Below, piece by piece: positions 41,811-51,153 of a stretch of 64,000 nt of DNA. The DNA comes from Mycolicibacterium vulneris. GTDB lineage: Bacteria; Actinomycetota; Actinomycetes; Mycobacteriales; Mycobacteriaceae. Position numbers and translations under genes: made by a program. The stretch lies in NCBI RefSeq assembly GCF_002104765.1, contig NZ_NCXM01000004.1:1-64000 (forward strand), read 5' to 3'. The notes below the pieces were generated by a model. It saw nothing but the letters and a program-made list of their open reading frames with translations, was not told the DNA's origin and searched no databases. Numbering within the stretch: position 1 is the stretch's first letter; each line of letters opens with the position of its first letter.

Positions 41811-41866
41811 CGACCGTGACCGCATCGTCACGCCGGAGGCCGAACGTGACCGCATCGTCACGCTCG
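41811..41866. repeat. Pair of 26-bp palindromic repeat units, 30-bp period
   Basis: Units at 41811-41836 and 41841-41866 are nearly identical. Each contains CGTGAC-CGCATC-GTCACG, a perfect 6-6-6 inverted repeat. Same layout and period as the pair at 9707-9762. They lie in the 159-bp gap between the SDR stop and the TetR start. Confidence 0.75.
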
Positions 41867-41881
41867 GGCCCTTCGGCGATG

Positions 41882-42709
41882 TCAGGCCTGCTTCTTCGAT
41901 CGGATCGGCTTGCCCGCCACGGTCCCACCGTCGACCGGGAGCACCGTCCCGGTGACGTAGCGCGAGCGGTCGGTGGCGAAATACAGCGCCGCCTCGGCGA
42001 CGTCCTCGGGCGTGCCCTCGCGCTTCAGCGGGCGATCCTCGCGCATCGTCTCGCGGATCCGCGCCTCGAACTGCTTCAGCCGCTCGGGGTCCATGCCGGT
42101 CCCCGACTTCCCCAAGATCGGCGTCGGGATGTTGCCCGGCGCGATGGCGTTGACCCGAATCTCGTGGTATGCCAACTCAATTGCCGCGGCCTTGGTGAAT
42201 TGAATAACGGCGGCCTTCGAGGCGCGATAGATCATCACGCCGCCGCCGGCCTGGATGCCGCCTATCGAGGTGATGTTGATGATCGACCCGCCGCCGTGTT
42301 CGGCCATGTACCGCGCGGCATCCCGGGTACCCGCCATCACGCCGAGCACGTTGACCCCCATCACGCGGTGAAAATCGGCGAGGTCATCGTCGAGCAGCTT
42401 GCGCAGCGGGCTGGAAATCCCGGCGTTGTTCACCATGACGTGCAGGCCGCCGAACGTCTCGACGGCGCCGGACACCAGGGCTCCCACCTGTTCGGGGTCG
42501 GAGACGTCGGTCTGCCAGAAGACGGCATTGGCACCGAGCGACTGCGCCAGCGCCTCGCCCCGGTCGGTCTCGACGTCGGCGATGACGACCCGTGCGCCCT
42601 CGGCCACAAACCGCTCCGCGAGGCCGCGGCCGATGCCGGACGCCGCGCCGGTGACGACGGCGACCTTGCCGTCCAATTCGTTAACCACACGACGAGTTAA
42701 TCGGCGCAT
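41882..42709 (-). CDS. SDR family oxidoreductase
   Basis: 275-residue short-chain dehydrogenase: TGAASGIGRGLAERFVAEGA, NNAGISSPLRK, Y-x3-K in MIYRASKAAV and LPVDGGTV. Lys/Arg-rich C-terminus (IRSKKQA). The ATG at 42709 has no ribosome-binding site, and the operator at 42716-42737 lies directly before it; a GTG at 42688 is an alternative, or the mRNA is leaderless. It is upstream of the TetR operon on the same strand. Confidence 0.88.
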   Translation of the reverse strand: MRRLTRRVVNELDGKVAVVTGAASGIGRGLAERFVAEGARVVIADVETDRGEALAQSLGANAVFWQTDVSDPEQVGALVSGAVETFGGLHVMVNNAGISSPLRKLLDDDLADFHRVMGVNVLGVMAGTRDAARYMAEHGGGSIINITSIGGIQAGGGVMIYRASKAAVIQFTKAAAIELAYHEIRVNAIAPGNIPTPILGKSGTGMDPERLKQFEARIRETMREDRPLKREGTPEDVAEAALYFATDRSRYVTGTVLPVDGGTVAGKPIRSKKQA

Positions 42710-42715
42710 GCCGCG

Positions 42716-42737
42716 TTAAGTCAAGCAACTGATTTAA
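42716..42737. promoter_or_regulatory. 22-bp TetR operator, site 2
   Basis: TTAAGTCAAG, CAAC and TGATTTAA repeat the element at 41749-41770. It is seven bases from the SDR ATG and 120 bp from the divergent NAD(P)-binding gene. Confidence 0.75.
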
Positions 42738-42857
42738 CGCGATGGCAGACGGATCCTCGTGTGCGCCAGGACCACGGAACCTCCCGGGGCTCCCGCCCTC
42801 CGGCGTCTGCGCCATGCTGAGGAGGCCAGTTCGTCGGGAAACGGGAAAGGCGTGATC

Positions 42858-43625
42858 ATGAAGGTGTTGGTGATAGGTGGCAGCGGGCTGATCGGGTCAC
42901 AGGTCGTCGCCAGGCTCACCGAGCTGGGACACGAGGCGGTCCCGGCGTCGCCGAGCACGGGCGTCAATGCCGTGACCGGTGAAGGTGTCGCCGACGCCGT
43001 CGCGGGAGTCCACACCGTGGTGGACGTGTCCAACTCGCCGTCCTGGGCCGACGACGATGTCCTGAACTTCTTCACCACGTCTACCCGCAATCTGCTGGAC
43101 GCGGAGCGGGCCGGGGGCGTGCAGCACCACGTCGCCCTGTCGATCGTGGGAGCCGACCGGGCGACCGAGAGTGGTTACATGCGGGCCAAGGTCGCGCAGG
43201 AAAAAGTTATCGTGGAATCGGGACAGCCGTATTCGATCGTGCGGGCAACGCAATTCTTCGAATTCGTTGACGGCATTGCAGATTCGTTGGCCGAGGGCGA
43301 CACCGTCCGTGCCCCGCACGGGGCGTTCCAGCCGATTGCCGCCGCGGATGTGGCCCTGGCGGTCACCCGCGCGGCGACGGACGATCCGGTCAACGCCGTG
43401 ATCAACGTCGCCGGTCCCGAGAAGCATGGGATGGACGACTTCATCCGCACGCGGTTGGCGGCCACAGGTGATGCGCGCACGGTGGTGACGGATGACGATG
43501 CCCGCTATTACGGTGCGGTTCTGGACGACCGCAGCATCGTTCCCACCGACGACGAAGAAGTGGCCGTCTACCCCACCACCTTCAGCGACTGGATGGCTGC
43601 GCAGGCAGCAAGCGGTGCCCAGTAG
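42858..43625 (+). CDS. NAD(P)-binding NmrA-like/atypical SDR protein
   Basis: 255-residue protein with an N-terminal dinucleotide motif GGSGLIGSQVVARL and the atypical-SDR pattern ALSIVGADRATESGYMRAKV, then YSIVRATQFFEFVDGIAD. These enzymes lack the Y-x3-K pair and act as NAD(P)H sensors, quinone reductases or epimerases. The ATG at 42858 follows GGGAAAGG. It is divergent from the SDR at 41882; the shared region contains operator site 2. Confidence 0.87.
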   Translation: MKVLVIGGSGLIGSQVVARLTELGHEAVPASPSTGVNAVTGEGVADAVAGVHTVVDVSNSPSWADDDVLNFFTTSTRNLLDAERAGGVQHHVALSIVGADRATESGYMRAKVAQEKVIVESGQPYSIVRATQFFEFVDGIADSLAEGDTVRAPHGAFQPIAAADVALAVTRAATDDPVNAVINVAGPEKHGMDDFIRTRLAATGDARTVVTDDDARYYGAVLDDRSIVPTDDEEVAVYPTTFSDWMAAQAASGAQ

Positions 43626-43834
43626 GGCCAGAGTGCGAGCAAGTGGCGACATCGAGTAGCGGTCGCAGTCCCCAGATGCGTTTACGCGGAATCACATTGA
43701 AGTGATTGCGTACTGCCGCCGCGCTCGGGCGTATGCCTTCGCGCGATCATTGGAGGGTCTAGCGCTCGCGGTTGCGCTCCGCCTAGCATCCAAGCACGAG
43801 AACGTTAGGGCGAGCCCAAGACGAGGAGCACCGA

Positions 43835-45445
43835 TTGCCCGTGCAGCCCACAAGCGGTGTCCCTGTCGACAGAACTCGGCTCACCAGGCGCGGTTTCATG
43901 GCCGCGGGCATCGCCGGCGGATTGGCGCTTGCGGCGTGCGGCCAATCGAAACCGGAGGCGACGGGCAACGCACGGTTGGCCGCCGCCATCGCCGAAACCG
44001 AGGCCGGCCGACCGCATAGCGGCCGTACCGTCACCGCCAAGCTCACAGCCCAGCAGGTCGAGGTCGACCTGGGTGGGCCGGTCGTGCGCACGCTGGCCTA
44101 CGGCAACAGCATCCCGGGCCCGGTGATCCGGGCCCGTATCGGCGACGAGGTCGAGGTGACGGTGTCGAACCGGCTCGATCATCCGACCTCGGTGCATTGG
44201 CACGGCATCGCGCTGCGCAACGACATGGACGGCGCCGAGCCGGCCACACCCGACATCGCGGCCGGCCACGACTTCACCTACCGGTTCTCCGTGCCGAATT
44301 CGGGTACCTACTGGGCGCATCCGCACACCGGCCTGGACGAGGACACCGGTCTGTATCTGCCGATCATCGTCGACGACCCGACCGAGGGCAATTACGACGC
44401 CGAATGGATCGTCGTCCTTGACGATTGGACCGATGGCGTCGGGAAGAGCCCGCAGCAGCTCTACAGCGAACTGAGCAACCCTAACAAGCCTCCGCAGAGC
44501 ACGACCGAAACGACGACCGAGACGACGACTTCGGAGACGACCACCGAGACGACGACGACCGAGACGTCGCCCACGACGACGACCGAGACGACGTCGACCA
44601 GCCCGACGGCCGCGGCGGCACGCGTCGGCACCAGCGACCTGCTCGGTGGCGACGCCGGAGACATCGCCTACCCGTACTATCTGATCAACGGGCGAATCCC
44701 CGCTTCCCCCATGACGTTTAACGCCAAGCCGGGCCAGCGCATCCGGATCCGCTTCATCAACACCGCGTCCGACACCACCTTCCGGGTCGCACTGGCCGGC
44801 CATGCGATGACGGTGACTCACACCGACGGCTACCCCGTGGTCCCCGCGCAAGTCGACGCGCTTCTCATCGGGATGGCCGAACGCTACGACGTGGCCGTGA
44901 CCGCCGCGGACGGTGTCTTCCCACTTGTCGCGGTCGCCGAAGGCAAGAACGGCGTGGCCCGCGCCTTGCTCTCCACGGCTTCGGGGAGCGCCCCCGACCC
45001 GCAGTTCCAGCCGGGCGAACTCACCAAACGGGTGGGCACCGTCGAGATGTTCACGGCCACAACGCCGGTCAACCTAGGACGTCCCGATCCCAGCCTCGAT
45101 CTCCCCGTGGTCCTGGGCGGCAACATGATGCAATACAACTGGACGATCAACGGGGAGCGCTACAGCAAGACCAATCCGCTGCACGTCCAGCAGGGCCAAC
45201 GGCCCAGCATCACGTTCGACAACGCCACGATGATGTATCACCCAATTCACCTGCACGGGCATACGTTTCAGGTGATCAGGGCCGACGGCAGCCTCGGCGC
45301 CCGCAAGGACACCGTCATGGTGCTGCCGAAGCAGAAGCTGGTCGCCGTCCTGGTCGCCGACAATCCCGGGACCTGGGTGATGGACTGCCACAACACCTAT
45401 CACCAGGTCGCCGGAATGATGACCCGGCTGGATTACGTCTTCTGA
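43835..45445 (+). CDS. Tat-exported multicopper oxidase lipoprotein (MmcO-like)
   Basis: 536-residue three-domain multicopper oxidase. The N-terminus combines a twin-arginine motif (R18-R19-G-F-M) and a lipobox (LALAAC, C35), so it should be exported by Tat and anchored outside. Copper motifs are VHWHG, WAHPHTG and HPIHLHGH; the last motif is D-C-H-x3-H, where most oxidases have H-C-H. Residues 222-258 are a Thr/Glu repeat (TTETTTETTTSE) interrupting the second domain. M. tuberculosis MmcO of this family oxidises Cu(I) in copper resistance. TTG start with GAGGAG six bases before. The gap 43626-43834 shows no gene. Confidence 0.9.
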   Translation: MPVQPTSGVPVDRTRLTRRGFMAAGIAGGLALAACGQSKPEATGNARLAAAIAETEAGRPHSGRTVTAKLTAQQVEVDLGGPVVRTLAYGNSIPGPVIRARIGDEVEVTVSNRLDHPTSVHWHGIALRNDMDGAEPATPDIAAGHDFTYRFSVPNSGTYWAHPHTGLDEDTGLYLPIIVDDPTEGNYDAEWIVVLDDWTDGVGKSPQQLYSELSNPNKPPQSTTETTTETTTSETTTETTTTETSPTTTTETTSTSPTAAAARVGTSDLLGGDAGDIAYPYYLINGRIPASPMTFNAKPGQRIRIRFINTASDTTFRVALAGHAMTVTHTDGYPVVPAQVDALLIGMAERYDVAVTAADGVFPLVAVAEGKNGVARALLSTASGSAPDPQFQPGELTKRVGTVEMFTATTPVNLGRPDPSLDLPVVLGGNMMQYNWTINGERYSKTNPLHVQQGQRPSITFDNATMMYHPIHLHGHTFQVIRADGSLGARKDTVMVLPKQKLVAVLVADNPGTWVMDCHNTYHQVAGMMTRLDYVF

Positions 45446-45448
45446 TGT

Positions 45449-46267
45449 TCAAAATGCGCCCAGGAAATCCATCAGTAATTCGTTGACCCCCGGGGCCTGC
45501 TCGATCTGGGGGCAGTGTCCGGCCTTGTCGACCACAACCGAACGGGCCCCGTCGATCTGCTTGGCGATCTCGGCGGCCCAGCCCGCGGGAAGCAGCTTGT
45601 CCCCCGCCCCTTCGACGACAAACGTTGGCACGCCGATGCGTTCGTAGGCCCGGGCGGTCGACGGGGTTGCGGACGGCGTGGCGCCGGGGCGGCGGAACCT
45701 TGCCGCGGCGATGGCTTCCCATGCTCCCGGCGCGGTGCTCGACTCGTAGCGGCGGCGGACGTAATCGTCGTCGGCGGGGTAGCCGGAGTCGAAGAACAGC
45801 GCTTGGACGATGCGGCGCATCGCGGGCAACGTCGCGTCGTAGTTCTGCAGCGCCTCGAAATGCTCGTTCTGCTGGATCTCGCCACCGCCACAGATGATCG
45901 CCAAGCTGCGCACCGGGAGCAGCGGCGCGTCGGACGTGACGTCGGTGAGCAGGTTGATGGCGCCCATCGAATTGCCCACGAAGTGCGCCGAATCGACGCC
46001 GAGCAGTTCGCAGAACCGCGCCACATGCCGGATCCGCATGCCGCGGCCGTCGACGAAGTCGATGACCTTGGCGGACTCCCCGAACCCCAGCTGGTCCGGC
46101 GCCAGGACCCGATACCGCGCGGCGAGCGCGGCGATGTTGCGTTCCCAGCCGAGTTCGGCGCCGGCGCCGAACTCACCCCCGTGCAGCAGTACCACCGGGT
46201 CGCCGTCGCCGGCTTCCAGATAGCTGGTGGCCAGGCCGTCAACTGACAGGGTTTTGCGCTGCATCAT
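45449..46267 (-). CDS. Alpha/beta hydrolase, meta-cleavage-product hydrolase-like
   Basis: 272-residue alpha/beta hydrolase. HGGEFGAGAELGWERNIAAL is the oxyanion region, GNSMG (about residues 98-102) the nucleophile elbow typical of C-C hydrolases, and KAGHCPQIEQAPGVNELLMD carries the histidine. Last gene of the ring-cleavage operon; it overlaps the cyclase gene by four bases. A second hydrolase of similar type is the first gene of the operon, so the two may act on different intermediates. Confidence 0.88.
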   Translation of the reverse strand: MMQRKTLSVDGLATSYLEAGDGDPVVLLHGGEFGAGAELGWERNIAALAARYRVLAPDQLGFGESAKVIDFVDGRGMRIRHVARFCELLGVDSAHFVGNSMGAINLLTDVTSDAPLLPVRSLAIICGGGEIQQNEHFEALQNYDATLPAMRRIVQALFFDSGYPADDDYVRRRYESSTAPGAWEAIAAARFRRPGATPSATPSTARAYERIGVPTFVVEGAGDKLLPAGWAAEIAKQIDGARSVVVDKAGHCPQIEQAPGVNELLMDFLGAF

Positions 46268-47253
46268 TTGATCGCGATCGGGTTCACCGGTGAGCCCACT
46301 GCCCCAACGAATCTCAGCGGTGGTGCGATGAGTTGAAACTCGTACACGCCGTCGGCGGCGCAGTCGGCCGCCAGTGCGGTCAGGTCCCAGTACTCACCGA
46401 GCATCAGCCCCATGTCGCGCAGCGTCAGCAGATGGAAGGGTAAGAACACGCCATCAACCCCGGACACCGGGTCTTCGACCTGGAGGTTGTCGGACGCGAC
46501 CGCCGCGATCTCATGATCGTGCAGCCACTGCGCGCACCGCCAGTCCAGGCCGGAATATCGTTCGGTCTTGTTTCCCGTCTGCAGATACCGTGTCCACCAA
46601 CCGGTTTTGATGAGCAGAACGTCGCCACGTCCGATCGTCACGCCCTGCGCGCGGACCACGTCGTCCAATTCCTCCGGTGTGATGGGGTTTCCGTGCTCCA
46701 GGAAGACCTCCGCGCCGCGGTGACGCACCAGGTCCAGTAGCACACCGCGCGAGGTGATGCCCTTACCGTCCACTTTTTCGATGCCGAGCCGGCAGGCGCC
46801 GAGGCTGGTCACCGAACCCGCGGGGATCCCGTTGTAGAGCTGGTCGTCGTAATAGACGTGCGACAACGCGTCCCATTGGGTAGCCGCCTGCAACGGCATG
46901 ATGATCATGTCGTCGTTGAACCGGAACAGGTTGTCGACGAAGTACGGACCCATCTGCGCCGCCGTCGGGTTCCGGTGCCAATCCGGCCCGTACTGGGCCA
47001 GCGTGCTGGCGTCACCGCCGTCCACCGTCATCACATGGATCGGATTGTGCCGAAAACCGAAGGCGCCCTGAGGCCCCGACGAGCCGAAATCCACGCCGAG
47101 TGGAAACACTTTGCCGTGCCGGACCAGACTTGCGGCCTGGGCGATCTTTTCCTCGGTGATGAAGTTCAGTGTGCCGAGTTCGTCGTCATCGCCCCAACGG
47201 CCCCAGTTGCTGACATCGCGAGCGGTCCGGCGAAAGTCGGTCACACTGGCCAC
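46264..47253 (-). CDS. Cyclase family protein (PF04199)
   Basis: 329-residue protein of the putative cyclase/kynurenine-formamidase-like family. The metal-site region reads QAATQWDALSHVYYDD, a variant of H-x-G-T-H-x-D, with the conserved D and H kept. Further family segments are VLLIKTGWWTRY and GVDGVFLPFHLLTLRDMGLM. Members are Zn- or Mn-dependent hydrolases of amides, lactones or cyclic ketones. It overlaps the SDR gene by 13 bp and the hydrolase by four, so translation is coupled. Confidence 0.87.
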   Translation of the reverse strand: MASVTDFRRTARDVSNWGRWGDDDELGTLNFITEEKIAQAASLVRHGKVFPLGVDFGSSGPQGAFGFRHNPIHVMTVDGGDASTLAQYGPDWHRNPTAAQMGPYFVDNLFRFNDDMIIMPLQAATQWDALSHVYYDDQLYNGIPAGSVTSLGACRLGIEKVDGKGITSRGVLLDLVRHRGAEVFLEHGNPITPEELDDVVRAQGVTIGRGDVLLIKTGWWTRYLQTGNKTERYSGLDWRCAQWLHDHEIAAVASDNLQVEDPVSGVDGVFLPFHLLTLRDMGLMLGEYWDLTALAADCAADGVYEFQLIAPPLRFVGAVGSPVNPIAIK

Positions 47254-48068
47254 GGGGCACGCCCTTCCTCGAGTTCACGCGCGATTGCGGCGCCCACGTT
47301 TCCGCCGTCGACCCACAACACCTGGCCCGAAATATAGCTGGCGGCATTGCTATTCAGGAAGAGCAGCACCGAGGCCTGCTCGGCGGGGCCGGAGACGCGG
47401 CCCAACGGCTTGGGAATGTCGTCGAGGAAGCCCTGCCCGTACGCCGTGCGCAGCTGGTCCAGGATCGGCGTCTCGGTGACCCCGGGGCCGGTGCAGTTGA
47501 TGCGGATTCCCCGCGCGCCCAGCGGCGTCGCGCTGCGCATGGTGTACAGGATGATCGCTTCCTTGGACAACTGATAGCCGGTCCCCAGCGCATCGGGATG
47601 CAGGGCGCACCAGTCGATACCCTCCTGCATCGTCGCGGTGGAAAGCAGCGGCGCCACCTCCGCCAGGTGCTCCCGGTACGCCGCCGCCGCGAGCGATGAC
47701 ACGCTCACGATGGATGACCCGGCGGCCATCTTCGGAATCAGTGCCTCGGTGGCGTGGCGCATCCCCAGGAAGTTGATGGTCACGACGAGTGGCGGATCGC
47801 CGATCCCGGACGACACGCCCGCAACGTTGAACAGGGCATCGACCTGACCCGTCACCGCGCCGACCGCCGACTCGATCGACGTTTGATCGGCCAGATCGAC
47901 CTCATGGAACTCGTCGGTCGCGAAGTCCGGTCGCCGTTTGTCCAACCCGATGACTTCGGCACCAAGCTCGGTGAGCTGACGCACCACGTGTTCGCCGATG
48001 CCGGAAGCACATCCGGTCACCACCGCACGACGGCCGTCGTAGCGCCACAGCTCGTCGATCTCTCCCAA
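47241..48068 (-). CDS. SDR family oxidoreductase (3-alpha-hydroxysteroid dehydrogenase-like)
   Basis: 275-residue short-chain dehydrogenase: TGCASGIGEHVVRQLTELGA, FNVAGVSSG, and Y-x3-K in TGYQLSKEAI. The insert between the fifth strand and the tyrosine (AAAAYREHLAEVAPLLST) resembles the 3-alpha-HSD/carbonyl reductase and coniferyl-alcohol dehydrogenase group. TTG start at 48068. It lies 41 bp after the luciferase-like gene in the ring-cleavage operon. Confidence 0.87.
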   Translation of the reverse strand: MGEIDELWRYDGRRAVVTGCASGIGEHVVRQLTELGAEVIGLDKRRPDFATDEFHEVDLADQTSIESAVGAVTGQVDALFNVAGVSSGIGDPPLVVTINFLGMRHATEALIPKMAAGSSIVSVSSLAAAAYREHLAEVAPLLSTATMQEGIDWCALHPDALGTGYQLSKEAIILYTMRSATPLGARGIRINCTGPGVTETPILDQLRTAYGQGFLDDIPKPLGRVSGPAEQASVLLFLNSNAASYISGQVLWVDGGNVGAAIARELEEGRAPWPV

Positions 48069-48109
48069 GGCTCGCCTCGAAATTCTCCCGACTCAGATGC
48101 CGTCGGGCA

Positions 48110-49411
48110 CTACTTCTGCTGGTCCTTTGCGCGCTGCGCCGCCTGTACACGGCCTTCGTTGATCTCCGCCATGGCTTCGGGGATCTCGCTGGCGGTGAAT
48201 TTACCGCCGCGACCCGTCGGGAGTCCACCAAACGAGTAATCCTCGTCGAATTGCGGTGCGGTCGATTTCGGGCGGCGCGCCTCCACCTTTTCGATGACGG
48301 GCTCCAGCCGTTTCGCCTTTTCCGCCAGGGCCTTTGCGTCCCGTTCGATGAATTCGGGGAGCACCTCTTTGCCCATCAGCTCGATGGATTCCATGGTGCC
48401 CTCGTGGCTACGCGGGTTGAGCAGCAAGATGATCTCGTCGACGCCGCTCTCCTCGTAGCCGCGCAGGAACTCGCGCACCGTGGCCGGAGAGCCGATGGCA
48501 CCCCGGCCGGGCCCGTACGCCAGCGTCGGATCCTTCTCCACCTCTTCGAGATAGCGCTTCCAGACTCCAGTGCGCCCCGGCGTGTGCACTCCGGTCATGT
48601 AGTAGTGCATGATTCCGAACGAGAAGAAGCCGCCGCCCTGCCCGAGCCGCTGCAATGCCTGCTCGTCGGTCTTGGCCACCATCATGGACAGGTCCCCGCC
48701 GATGGCCAGAATATTCGGGTTGATCCGGGGAGTTACCGGTACGCCGTTCTCCTCGAACTCCTTGTAGTAGCCGTTGACCCGCTCGGTCAGGGGTCCGGGA
48801 CCGGTGTAGGCGAAACTCAATGCGCCAATCGCCTTTTGGGCCGCCATCTGCACGCTGGCCGGCCGCGTGCAGGCGACCCAGACCGGCGGGTGCGGCTTCT
48901 GCAGCGGCTTGGGAACGACGTTGCGCGCGGGCATCTGAACGTATTCGCCGTTGAACCCGGTGAACGGCTCCTCGATCATGCAGCGGATCGACACCTCGAG
49001 GGCCTCTTCCCACTGCGCGCGCTTGTCGGCGGGGTCGATGTTGAATCCGCCGAGTTCACCGACCGACGACGACTCGCCGGTACCGAATTCGACGCGGCCG
49101 TTGGACAGCAGGTCGAGGGTGGCGATGCGCTCGGCCACCCGGGCAGGGTGGTTGACCACCGGCGGCAGGTGCATGATGCCGAATCCCAGGCGAATGTTCT
49201 TCGTTCGCTGGCTGGCCGCGGCCAAGAAGATCTCCGGTGCCGTCGAGTGGCAGTACTCCTCGAGGAAGTGGTGCTCGGTCAGCCACACGGTGGAGAAGCC
49301 CGCCTTGTCGGCGGCCTCGACCTCGTTGAGACAGTCCTGCAGCATGACGTGTTCATCGTCGGGCGCCCAGGGCCGGGGCAGTGCGAATTCGTAGAACAGT
49401 GAGATTTTCAT
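48110..49411 (-). CDS. Luciferase-like (LLM) flavin-dependent oxidoreductase
   Basis: 433-residue protein with the bacterial luciferase TIM-barrel pattern: MKISLFYEFALPRPW, FSTVWLTEHHFLEEYCHSTA, LGFGIMHLPPVVNHPARVAE and GRVEFGTGESSSVGELGGF. Such enzymes use FMNH2 or F420H2 as cosubstrate; which one cannot be told here. The last 60 residues are charged and extend beyond the barrel. The ATG is preceded by AGGAGG, which overlaps the stop region of the KstD-like gene two bases upstream. Confidence 0.9.
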   Translation of the reverse strand: MKISLFYEFALPRPWAPDDEHVMLQDCLNEVEAADKAGFSTVWLTEHHFLEEYCHSTAPEIFLAAASQRTKNIRLGFGIMHLPPVVNHPARVAERIATLDLLSNGRVEFGTGESSSVGELGGFNIDPADKRAQWEEALEVSIRCMIEEPFTGFNGEYVQMPARNVVPKPLQKPHPPVWVACTRPASVQMAAQKAIGALSFAYTGPGPLTERVNGYYKEFEENGVPVTPRINPNILAIGGDLSMMVAKTDEQALQRLGQGGGFFSFGIMHYYMTGVHTPGRTGVWKRYLEEVEKDPTLAYGPGRGAIGSPATVREFLRGYEESGVDEIILLLNPRSHEGTMESIELMGKEVLPEFIERDAKALAEKAKRLEPVIEKVEARRPKSTAPQFDEDYSFGGLPTGRGGKFTASEIPEAMAEINEGRVQAAQRAKDQQK

Positions 49412-49413
49412 CG

Positions 49414-51153
49414 TTACCTCCTATGAGTATTAATGGCACGGTTGGCTGCCTGGGCCGCAACGTGTTTCGCCGCGACATACCCGAAGGTCATGGCTGGGCC
49501 GATGGTCGCACCGGCACCGGCGTAGCTGCGGCCCATCACCGGCGCGGACGTGTTGCCCACCGCGTACAGGCCCGGCACCACGCTGCCGTCGTCCCGCAAC
49601 ACGCGGGCGTGTTCGTCGGTCAGCAGGCCGCCCGAGGTCCCGAGGTCCCCGAGCACGATCCGGAAGGCGTAGTACGGCGGATCACCAAGCGGATACAGGT
49701 TCGGGTTGGGCAGGGTGTGGTCGCCGTAGTAGTTGTCGTACACGCTGTCGCCGCGGTTGAAATCGTCGTCGTGGCCCTTGCGGGCGAGTTCATTGAAGCG
49801 GCGGGCGGTTTCGGCGAGCTGGCCCGCGGGCACGCCGATGTTGGCCGCCATTTCGTCCCACGTCGTGGCCGCTTTGACGACGCCCGATTCCAGCCAGGCC
49901 GGCGGCATCTTGCGGCCGGTGGGAACCGGCGCTCCCGGAATCTTGGGTATCGGCAGGTGCCCCCCGACTACGTAGCGGTTGAACGATCTGCGATCGGTGA
50001 TCAGCCAGCACGGGATATGCGTGACGCCGGATCGCTGGCCGTCGATCATGGCGTGCCCGAAGTCCATGTAGGGAGCCGCCTCGTTGATGAATCGCTCACC
50101 GGCGCCGTTGACGATGAACTGCGCCGGCATCATCCGTTCGTTGAGCATGAACTGCATACGGCCGTCCGGCCACTGGATCGCCGGAAACCACCAGGCCTCG
50201 TTGAGCAGATCCGTTGCAGCGCCGACCTTTTGACCCGCGCGGATGCCGTCGCCCATGGCCGCGGGATTGCCGAAGCTCCAGTCCTGGTCCACCTCGGGTA
50301 GAAGCTCTTTGCGCCAGGCCAGGTCGTGGTCGAATCCGCCGGACGCCAGGATGACGCCCAGCCGCGCACCGATCCGCTGCGCCTTGCCCTCGCGCTCCAC
50401 CACCGCGCCGGTGACCGACCCGTCGGCGTCGGTGAGCAGCTGCACCATCGGCGAGTCCAGCCAGAGCGGGATGCCGCGTTCCCGCAACGCCAGCCGGAGC
50501 CGGGCCGCCAGCGACTGTCCGATCGCGGCCATCCGCTCGCCGAACACCCTCGCCCGGACCATTCGGCCAATCAACTTGAGCAGCACGGCCTTGCCCGCCC
50601 ACGACTGCCTGATCCGATAGAACGTGCGCAGGTCCTTGGGTCCCAACCAGATTCCCCTCGGGGCCAGCGCCAGGGGCGCGAGCAGCTTTTGCTCGTCGGG
50701 ACCCAACTTCCGCAGGTCGATCGCGGGCACGTTGATCGTGCTGCCGAGCTCGGAGCCGCCGGGCAGCTCGGGGTAGTAGTCGGCATAACCGGGCTTCCAG
50801 ACGAATTCGAACCATCCGGACAGCTGCTCCAAGAACTGCAGCATTTGCGGCGCACTCTCGACGTACTGCCGCAGCCGGGCCTCGCTGACCAATCCGTCGG
50901 TGATCAGCTTGAGGTAACCCACGACGGCTTCGGGCGAGGGCACATAGCCCTCCCGCCGCTGCGCGGGAGCCCCGGGCACCCAGATGCCGCCACCGGACAA
51001 AGCGGTGGAACCCCCGAAGTGGGACGATTTTTCGATCACCAGTGCGTCAAGCCCGGCGGCCTGCGCCGTCAGCGCGGCCGTCATGCCGCCACCGCCGGAC
51101 CCGACGATGAGCACGTCGACAACGTGATCGAAACCGTCCAACGCACCCGTCAT
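49414..51153 (-). CDS. FAD-binding dehydrogenase, 3-ketosteroid-delta1-dehydrogenase-like
   Basis: 579-residue flavoprotein of the succinate-dehydrogenase/KstD family. The FAD site is [20 protein letters not shown] near residue 12, then [15 protein letters not shown]. The segment [13 protein letters not shown] and the C-terminal [20 protein letters not shown] correspond to regions that carry active-site tyrosines in KstD. Likely reaction: 1,2-desaturation next to a ketone in a ring, possibly leading to aromatisation. It overlaps the MhpB-like gene by four bases. Confidence 0.9.
   Translation of the reverse strand: MTGALDGFDHVVDVLIVGSGGGGMTAALTAQAAGLDALVIEKSSHFGGSTALSGGGIWVPGAPAQRREGYVPSPEAVVGYLKLITDGLVSEARLRQYVESAPQMLQFLEQLSGWFEFVWKPGYADYYPELPGGSELGSTINVPAIDLRKLGPDEQKLLAPLALAPRGIWLGPKDLRTFYRIRQSWAGKAVLLKLIGRMVRARVFGERMAAIGQSLAARLRLALRERGIPLWLDSPMVQLLTDADGSVTGAVVEREGKAQRIGARLGVILASGGFDHDLAWRKELLPEVDQDWSFGNPAAMGDGIRAGQKVGAATDLLNEAWWFPAIQWPDGRMQFMLNERMMPAQFIVNGAGERFINEAAPYMDFGHAMIDGQRSGVTHIPCWLITDRRSFNRYVVGGHLPIPKIPGAPVPTGRKMPPAWLESGVVKAATTWDEMAANIGVPAGQLAETARRFNELARKGHDDDFNRGDSVYDNYYGDHTLPNPNLYPLGDPPYYAFRIVLGDLGTSGGLLTDEHARVLRDDGSVVPGLYAVGNTSAPVMGRSYAGAGATIGPAMTFGYVAAKHVAAQAANRAINTHRR

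Noticed and set aside
44498..44608. ACG-rich repeat as a mobile or structural DNA element
   Set aside because: It is in frame within the multicopper oxidase and encodes a Thr/Glu linker, so a coding low-complexity repeat explains it.
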